Below are positions 30,001 through 37,200 of a DNA stretch of 38,530 nucleotides, in pieces. Within the stretch, counting starts at the first letter, position 1. Each line of letters opens with the position of its first letter. Both the position numbers and the translations under genes were made by a program. Below the pieces are notes generated by a model. That model was given only the letters and a program-made list of their open reading frames with translations. It did not search any database and was not told where the DNA came from. This DNA comes from Flavobacteriales bacterium (GTDB lineage Bacteria > Bacteroidota > Bacteroidia > NS11-12g > UBA955): assembly GCA_947463435.1 (NCBI GenBank), contig CANHTS010000004.1, positions 1 to 38,530 on the forward strand, given 5' to 3'.

Positions 30001-33000
30001 CTGGGGGTGCCGGCCGAACTGAATTCAAGTGTCCAGGCTGTGGTTTGGAATGGTCTTGACTTGGGTTTCGAGAAAACCTGGATGCTGACGATTTCCGGGT
30101 TGACATCTACTTCTCCGATCCGGTACACTTGGTTTGCTCCCGGGTGACGCAGAAAATGCGCATCATTGAAACCGGTAGCATGGTTCATGTCGCGGCTGAA
30201 ACTAAGCACCGGGAAACTGTCCATCTCGGCGGTCGGTGAGAACTGCGCAATGGGAGCTTCCACAGCGGCATTGGTGATTTCTGCCAAACGGCGGACAGCA
30301 GCTGTTGGCGCATGGGTGCGGAAACGATTGACCAGGCTTACTTCAGCCAGCGGCGATTCCAGGGTGATCCGCTGTACACTGGGCAAGGTGTATTGGAAGT
30401 TGTGTTCAAAAGCAAAGTCGGGCAAGCCATCGGGCAGGTTGAGTTGGGCCCTGAAATCGGCCGACATGGAAAATGGCTGCGGACCGGAGGCTTTCATGTC
30501 GGCCTCCATGATTACGGATGCTTCCAATCCCAGCGCACTGATGCCAAGCTCACCATCGATTTCAAGGGAGCCACTGAACTGGTCTGGCATCATCGAGATT
30601 TCTCCCTTGCCGTCGATCGACAAACGGGCTTTTATATCGATGCCGATATCCTGCCCCAGCACATTGACCTTGGGCGATGGAATCGGTGGTTCAACCACTG
30701 TGGATGCTCCCATCCGTGTACGCAATCCGCCGTTCTCATTCATGTCGAACATCAGATACGCATCGGCGCGGACAACGTTCAGCAGATTGGCCTTGATGCG
30801 GCGGCTCTTCGGTTCGTCAATGCCCAGGAAGATATGCCAGTTGGTGATGTCTTTGAAATCGAAGAAAGCTTCCAGTTCGCCCGATGCATCAAGGGTTTTG
30901 GCAATGATTTCGGCCTGGGCTTCGATATTGAACTGCGCAATTTGTTCCTTGCCGTCAAAAATGGCCAGGGCACGCAGGGGTGGTTCTTTGGGGTTTGAAG
31001 CGGGCAGACCTTCCAGCAACAACGCCCGTCCTTCGAGGATCAGGATGGGGCCGGGAACAGCCAGCACCAGCAAGCCGCGGGTGCCTTTCACAAAGCCGTC
31101 GGCCGAGGTGATGGTGACGCCGATTCCCAAAGCGAAAGCATTGCGCGCATCGCGCCATTTGTTGGTCTGATGGGCGCCCGGAATCGGTCCGCGCTTGTAC
31201 CAGTCGGCATACCAATTCTGGTCCGGATTGCGGTCCGGTTCCACATTGATACCCAGCATGCCCAATGCGCCTTTCAATGCCAGACCCGATTGCCCCAGCG
31301 GAATACCGGCGGCCAGCTCGAACCCGAAATAGGTCATGAAGAAGGCATATGCGGGCATTTCGAAGTTCATGCCCACCAACAAGCCTGCCTCTGCCTTGAA
31401 GCCTGCGGTCGGCACATCCAATACCATGTCGCCACCAAAACCGACCTTGTTGGGTTCCTTGATCAGGCGTGCGCTTCCTTTGATGCTGAGTGTTTTGGGG
31501 ATTTCGAAATCCACATTGACGCCTGAGAACTGCACCTGTATTTTCTTCAGTTCATTGATAACCGTTGCTGCATTACCCAGGTCGAGGGTTTCCGGCCACT
31601 TGAATTTGCATTCTTCTACATCGCCCTTGATGGGAAGGAAGTCGATCAGTTTCATGCCGCCCGAAAAGCCGAACCACATTTGATCGCCTTCCATGCCGAA
31701 GCCGACTTTCTTGATTTCGCCTGAGAAGCCGTAGAAATCAAGCGCTGCCGTTCCCTGCATATCCATCCAGGCTTCCTTGATGCTCAGCTTGCCTTTGCTG
31801 TCAACGAAGAGGTCTTTCACATCCAGCTTGGGCCATTTCATGCCTTCGGCTGCGAAGAGCAGGGGTTCGAGGGCGCCGGAGAGGCCGAATTTGGGGTTGT
31901 CGCCCTGTGTTTGAATGTCAAGGGATTTAAGCGTTAACTTAATAAGCCCTTCTTTTTTTATTTCCAGCCCTTCATTCAGCGCTTCAATGCGGATATTCGC
32001 TTTGAAGTCTTTGTCAAAAGAAACGGAGATGTCGACCGGTGTATTGAAATAAGGGATGAACATTTTTCCCTTGCCTCCGGCTTTGGTGATTTTGTTTTTC
32101 TCAACAGTAATTTCAATGTATTCCAGTCCTGCATTCAGGCCAAAGAAATCTGCGTCCTGATTCACCGTTCCAGTATACCTGATGTGTTTTGTTCCTGCGG
32201 CTGGTGTAGCCGTAAAGTGTAATGGCCACTGGGCTTTGAAGGTTCCGGTTACACCATTTTTATCGATAAGTAAATCTCTCGCGCCAATTTTTGGAAGCAA
32301 TGAAAATAAAGCTGCGTTGATACCCAGCGTCCCTTCTTCTTTTCCGGTTGGGGGAATGATGCTTGCTGAAGAAGCACTAAAACTCAGGTTGTTGATATCA
32401 GGGCTAATGCTCGGATTTTCAACTTCCACCACAAAACCGGTATCGCCAATGAAGAATGGATCAAGTTCAAATGAAACAGGGCTTCGTTGACCGGTAGTTT
32501 CAAAGTTAATATCCGAAAAAAGACCAAACTCCAGGTTCTGGTTTATGCTAATAGAACTTTTGATAAGCACCTTGAATAATTCGTCGTTATTTACCTTGAC
32601 ATAGGTACCGAGGTTATTATCCTTTACTGCTTTTTTTATGAGGGTAGATTGAAACAGTATTTCTATAGGGAAATCATGAAGCGCTATATCAAGTGTACGT
32701 CTGCCGGTTTTGATGGTTACCGGATAAATTTCAAGCGTGTCAGTTTCAGCCGGTGTACCGATTTGAATCGTTGCCAATGAGGCAATACTTACAGGAGATA
32801 GCCTTATCAAATCTTCACATCCAATTACGCAGAACAAGGCGATATGGTCATCGTGTTCATAGTATTCTATATGGAGCAGGTGGAATTTGCTAAGAAATTC
32901 TCGGAGCCCTTCAGGTAGCAAGCCAGGGTTTACCTCGCGCAAGCTGAATGCAGGCTCGGGTATGGAATTCAGAACTGCTTCCTCGAGCAGATGGTTCTCT

Positions 33001-33071
33001 GTGAAATTAAATCGCTGGAGTGACTCAAATAAATCAAACCCCTTCAGAAAATTTTCCGTGAATGTTGTCAT
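27090..33071 (-). CDS. Giant (1,993 aa) beta-repeat-rich protein of unknown function, no obvious signal peptide
   Basis: Single uninterrupted ORF, MTTFTENFLKGFDLFESLQRFNFTENHLLEEAVLN... N-terminal ~900 aa of alternating beta/glycine-rich segments (GFGMEGDQMWFGFSGGMKLIDFLPIKGDVEE...); C-terminal half with lectin-like beta modules. Confidence 0.9.
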   Translation of the reverse strand: MTTFTENFLKGFDLFESLQRFNFTENHLLEEAVLNSIPEPAFSLREVNPGLLPEGLREFLSKFHLLHIEYYEHDDHIALFCVIGCEDLIRLSPVSIASLATIQIGTPAETDTLEIYPVTIKTGRRTLDIALHDFPIEILFQSTLIKKAVKDNNLGTYVKVNNDELFKVLIKSSISINQNLEFGLFSDINFETTGQRSPVSFELDPFFIGDTGFVVEVENPSISPDINNLSFSASSASIIPPTGKEEGTLGINAALFSLLPKIGARDLLIDKNGVTGTFKAQWPLHFTATPAAGTKHIRYTGTVNQDADFFGLNAGLEYIEITVEKNKITKAGGKGKMFIPYFNTPVDISVSFDKDFKANIRIEALNEGLEIKKEGLIKLTLKSLDIQTQGDNPKFGLSGALEPLLFAAEGMKWPKLDVKDLFVDSKGKLSIKEAWMDMQGTAALDFYGFSGEIKKVGFGMEGDQMWFGFSGGMKLIDFLPIKGDVEECKFKWPETLDLGNAATVINELKKIQVQFSGVNVDFEIPKTLSIKGSARLIKEPNKVGFGGDMVLDVPTAGFKAEAGLLVGMNFEMPAYAFFMTYFGFELAAGIPLGQSGLALKGALGMLGINVEPDRNPDQNWYADWYKRGPIPGAHQTNKWRDARNAFALGIGVTITSADGFVKGTRGLLVLAVPGPILILEGRALLLEGLPASNPKEPPLRALAIFDGKEQIAQFNIEAQAEIIAKTLDASGELEAFFDFKDITNWHIFLGIDEPKSRRIKANLLNVVRADAYLMFDMNENGGLRTRMGASTVVEPPIPSPKVNVLGQDIGIDIKARLSIDGKGEISMMPDQFSGSLEIDGELGISALGLEASVIMEADMKASGPQPFSMSADFRAQLNLPDGLPDFAFEHNFQYTLPSVQRITLESPLAEVSLVNRFRTHAPTAAVRRLAEITNAAVEAPIAQFSPTAEMDSFPVLSFSRDMNHATGFNDAHFLRHPGANQVYRIGEVDVNPEIVSIQVFSKPKSRPFQTTAWTLEFSSAGTPRQLIGSWLLESDPAMAGRPPYKKLQLHTPNPVAMTMHSMETLGGLFGSTAAKAEHLSRRQLNEHSNFLFGPLLPAAEDPCIAFNTETPLSFIGGSGWSYAGMHVYSPQRFEVRDACLRGTETITLAFDRPVKRIDLTLCSSAAFLDADFCQIPAPDDKGNYPKGSQPGLANPDFHYLCFATTPGIKAQNAEGTVFSLASTQPFQQITLRASFIEIARVCPVYDDIQPVINPGYANIALPVSPETTRNLKPGSYYKIEITTRQRARVYSNRKLYLLYKQALGLSGTTETKEENYTQVAYFQTEGPPANLEAYVKHSYPEKGSMGVLNNTRSTLRFKRNYIQLLHNGIGAPEYGLSTALRGKDGESWHLPCSFSLQSNTTFFPDEANWEAELQRRGKSLGLPRDMSLDIQTQRVGMEPGKAYTLLVGGGSGGEELAATGSGSVDEVRHRFNCSDGINIGTGLGPNRHTGLEIGGNKPDLMVSSKRQDLSDIDLAFDFVPKSFGPNYFTIRLLESGNNRLELILRWNTVATAANVTKTTLNGSELRLIENGATTFRRTLSSNLQFDLFKTGADQKNRIRVICFAGRLELHVNYTRIWLLDLCCGKLFSSNQLTSALGDFAFTILGSTTASTVLVPEGWALNANVDIFSGERLAMRGRIKTVGTNAVTVTRTEVLQVLSSNNWMLKIPPLLPDRIKGWSGGAGIISITQNQGYTISNISLRRAASIEIPFTANRNRNLAELCAAPLKMQLTEGRIPASTLITDAMNGFRDYRILEQDLWEIEKDAEFKEAKQPGGLTGTEAIDAVRGRLAQQQSNAELRFRNLMDAVQPELLLLPPPATAQPQLIKESGSNRLLGLWIHFADYMDAATPAITRHGRSTQLGRFRINRVLRLLSATQSSILASNIIWKPDSSRVLVLFNSPIAFTPETLSGFNFRLELDRILSHGDATANIPHRYDRQVLTTFSATDAANLSLML

Positions 33072-34270
33072 TGTGTTTTTCTTACGAATCCATGCCCAAA
33101 TTCCAAATCAACGGAAACGCCGGTAATACCTACATCCCTGCTTCTAAGGATTGTTGCCGAAAAGAAATTATTGTTATCTAGTAGCATCATAGATCCGGAT
33201 TCCGCTGCCGCAACAGCAGAAACACCTCCCATGATTTCGAATATATGAAAAGGAAGAATTTCATCAAATGTGAGTGCCGTATCCGTTATAAATTCACCTC
33301 CCGAGAAAGCGTTTTCGGGCAATTCAAGACCGGCTGACCAACCGGAATTTGAAAGTGCATTTGCTATGGTTCGCATATTATCCGGAGTATTTGGCACCTG
33401 CCATGGGAATAAGCCATTAAATGTTGTTTTTAGTTCCTCTAATTTTTTTGTAAACTTTTTTATATATCTAAATCTTTCCAGACTTTTGGTAAGTGCGCTT
33501 ACTCCACGTCCAAGTGCACCGGTTATTTTACTCATTGGAAGACCAACTGCAAATGAATAATAAGTAACATTTCTGTCTGCAATTGATGTGCTAAATGATT
33601 CGTCCATCATTTCCAGTTTCCCCAAGGTGACTTTTGCGCCAATAGCGCCTCTTGCATCGTCGTCTAATCCTGTACCTGAGGAGAAGTTAAATCCGATTTT
33701 CCAATATCTGCTCCTTAATTGTCCATCTGCTTCTGGTGTTGATGATAAGTCCATTTGAACCAGATAGGCGATTTCCACACGTCGATCACCTGGTGTATCA
33801 GCCTCTGTTGTATTTCGGCGTTCTCCAAAACTTTGTAGAATATGTGTGTTCAGTTGTGAAAATGCATCCGCATTCAAAGCCGTTTGATGATGCTTGTATT
33901 TTACTTTTTTGGGTTGCCCAGCTTCAAACAACAATGTGTCAATATGTGCCTTGGTGCGCAATGCCCGCGCCCGACTTAGATCGTCGTTGTATTTGACAGA
34001 TCCCGGGCTGCTTGCATAGCCTGTAATGCTGGTGATTACAAGCTTCACGCACTTCTGGTCAGACTCCATTGCATTCAGGAATGCTGAAAGACTGTCTCTG
34101 TGAGATTCACCAAGTTCAGCCTGATCAAACGCAATTCCTGATAAAGTAATGATGTAATGATTGATGTATCCGTTTTCAAAGCTGACATTTGACTTGCTTT
34201 GATCCAATCTCCTTTGAAATCTAGCTTCGTCCAATGTAGATACCGTATTTGACTCTGTTGCCATTGACAA
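33068..34270 (-). CDS. 400-aa protein with OmpA-like domain and no visible signal peptide
   Basis: ITLSGIAFDQAEL...ITGYASSPGSVKYNDDLSRARALRTKAHIDTLLFEAG...TPGDRRVEIAYLV. ATGA overlap (33068-33071) with the 1,993-aa gene; 5 bp after the upstream gene. Confidence 0.8.
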   Translation of the reverse strand: MSMATESNTVSTLDEARFQRRLDQSKSNVSFENGYINHYIITLSGIAFDQAELGESHRDSLSAFLNAMESDQKCVKLVITSITGYASSPGSVKYNDDLSRARALRTKAHIDTLLFEAGQPKKVKYKHHQTALNADAFSQLNTHILQSFGERRNTTEADTPGDRRVEIAYLVQMDLSSTPEADGQLRSRYWKIGFNFSSGTGLDDDARGAIGAKVTLGKLEMMDESFSTSIADRNVTYYSFAVGLPMSKITGALGRGVSALTKSLERFRYIKKFTKKLEELKTTFNGLFPWQVPNTPDNMRTIANALSNSGWSAGLELPENAFSGGEFITDTALTFDEILPFHIFEIMGGVSAVAAAESGSMMLLDNNNFFSATILRSRDVGITGVSVDLEFGHGFVRKTQ

Positions 34271-34275
34271 GGTGT

Positions 34276-37200
34276 TTAATTAAGTAGAATGGGTTTTGAG
34301 GTGATGCTTTGTTCGCTCATGAACTGAACTGAAATCGACGTGTTTTGGTTGCCTGTACCTTCGTCCAGTACCAGTATGGAGGACTGGTTTGCCGATGTTG
34401 ATGGCAAGGTTTGCCATCCCTTGAAACCTGGTGCTACGTCGTTTATGCGTGTTGTTATGAGGTTGCTTTCATTACCTGTCACTCGATAAACCCGAACCTG
34501 TAAGCCTGGCCGGTTTACGGGTGGCAGGTTGATTTGCCTTTTGCCATTGCTGTTTACTCCCAAAGTGATTCCGCTGATATCGGGAGCTGCAAGGTTGACC
34601 AAGGAGATTTCTCTGGTCGTAAATCGAGCCGACGGTAGCTGTAAGGTGCCGATCGTTTTGATAAATCGTGCTTCGTATATGTAAGCGGTGTTAAGCGCTG
34701 CTGTTTCATCAAGGAAGCTTAAAAAGCCATTTTCTTGCTGCGCAATAACGCCATTGACCTCTATTGAATAACGATCAAATGAATGTTGATTCTCTTTAAA
34801 TGAAACACCCGTAATCCGGATAGTTGTGTTGTTCACTGTTATAAAGTCAATGTTGTAGGTATCTGCCCCTATCAGTTCCGAAGTGGCGTTGGCCTGGTTT
34901 GGCAGGCGGCGCAGAACGACTCGTTGCTTTGCGAAGGCTATAAGAGCCGGTCCAGTTTGGCCGCTGGTTGTTATACGAAAGAATGCCACATCGCTGTTAG
35001 CAATGTTCAGACTCTTTCCATTGGTAAAAAATGGTTTAGGGGAAACAGCTGTATTGGACAGTTCAAATCGCCCGAGTTTAATGGCTAATGGGCTTCCGTT
35101 GGTACGCCGTTGTATCTCAATATGCGTAATTCCAGGGTCTTCGGAGGTCTTCCAGATGAGTAAGCTTTTGTTCTTCAGATTGGCTACTGAAAATGAATGA
35201 ACTTCCTCCGGCGCCCGCATATCCAACTGCAGCACCGCACCTCCGGCCGGCGACCATGGCCCGCGATTCTCAGCCGCATCCACCACACGCACCTTGTAGA
35301 AGAAACGATCCGTGCCGCTGGCTGGCATGCGGTCCGTGTAACCGGGCGTATTCAGGGACGTACTGTGCAATAAGGCAAACGCCTGCTCCATAATGGTCCT
35401 GGCTTCCGGTGTATTGCTGATGTCGGCCAGACGGCGCAATTTGGCTGAATCCCTGTGGATGAGATGATAGGGCGGATCGCGATCCAACTGCATGGTTGAG
35501 CCGGAGGGCGCAGTGAATGGCTGCGTTTTGCACCGCACTACCACCAGGCAGGTGGAGAGATTGTCGGTTGCTGCCTCGGCCTGAAGTATCTGGTAAATAG
35601 CATTGCCTTGTACGAGGCGACCGCCCACAAGGTTATTCAGGTTGTTGGTGGATAAGCGCAGTCTGTGGGTTCCGGCAGGCGCATTGTTTAACCCACTGAG
35701 GGTAGAGAAGGCTACCTGTGTTGGCGGATTCGCGGGCAGGTCATTGAACAAGGTTTCCAGGTTGAAGGCTGTTGGGTTCAAATACCACAAAGTGCGGTGC
35801 TGGTTGATGATCGCACTTCCCGAGGCCCGCGCGATTTCATACCGCATACCTGTGCCGGCATTGTCCCATTCCAGGCAAACCATGGCGTGATTGCTTTGGT
35901 CTGGTAAAGGTGCTTGCTGGTCTGTTCCCTGCGCCGTTCCGCAGAAGCGGGGCATAGGGCCGGGTGCAGCCGGCCTGGGCCGCAATTGCGTCACCTGCAT
36001 GGCTTTCGACATGCGGCCGGCATTGTCTTTTTGATCGCGTGAACGCAGGGCAAAATAGGTATCCAATTTGCCTGCGGTGCCGGGTACAGTGCCGCCAACC
36101 AATGCGCTGATGTCGATCTCGTTCAACGGGAAGAAGCGCGCCTTTTGATTGGGTACAAGCTCCAGAATCTCTTTTGGACACTGTACCAGTGCTTCGTAAT
36201 TGCCGTTGCCAAGGGCATAAACATCGCTCAGCAATTCCATCGACAGGGGCAGCAAGTCGCTGTTGAACGCAGTGGGAGATGTATTGGGTGCGGCACGGAG
36301 ATACCTTCCCCATACAAACATTTCACCTCCGTTTATGCTGTTGGAGGTATTTGGATTGGCGGCATTGCTCATCAACAAGCGCATCATGCCCTGTACCGGA
36401 TTGGCGTTTTCTGCTATGCCTGCTTCGAGGTTTACCTGCGGCAGAACCGGAAAGAAGCGCAGCTGGCTGTTTACTGTGAGCGCGGAAGATGCCGTAACCC
36501 AAATGCGCGTACAATGCAGCTGGGTTTCCGGTTTGTTGTTGAGCAGGGCAATCTGCGACGCTGTAATGACCGATCCCGAGAACTGCTCCAGCACCGGAGT
36601 CGTTAGCGATAAGTCGGTTCCTGCAAGGGAGCCTTTGAAGATGCCAGGTGCCAGCAAAGGCCGGTCGAGGTATAATTCTACGAGGTTCTGCTGGTTGAGT
36701 TTTCTTCCGGTAATGCGGTCAACAGCCATTTCAGGCGTAATGACCCTGCGGTGCAAAATGCGGCAGGTAAAAGCTGCATCCGCGTTGCCCAGTGTTCCGG
36801 GCCGATTGTATCCACGCGATGATGTAAGCCGGAACCCCAGTGGTGAATTGAAGGACTGGCTTGAACGGGCATTCCCCCAGAAAGATGGATCATCAGAAGC
36901 CGCTTCCATGCGCAAGGCGCCTGATGCAGGCAATTCCAGCCCCGGATGGCCGGTCTGAATCCTGATCAGAACTGTATTGTCAGTGTGCAACCGCAGCTGG
37001 AAATTGTTGAACGATAGGCGGCGGGAGGGTGGAAGCGGTTTGCTGTCCGCTCCATGGGTAAGCCGGATGGTGCCGGTTTGCGGCAAGCCGCTGAGGGTGT
37101 TCAAACCCTTGCACTGCAAGGTGTAAATGCGGTTGCCATTGCTTTCTGTAACAAATGTTCTGCCGCCAACCTGCAGTAATTCAAACTTGTGGCTGTCTCC

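Noticed and set aside
30166-31170. 334-aa plus-strand ORF opposite the 1,993-aa gene
   Set aside because: Ser/Arg/Pro-rich shadow translation; the minus strand carries a single 6-kb ORF.
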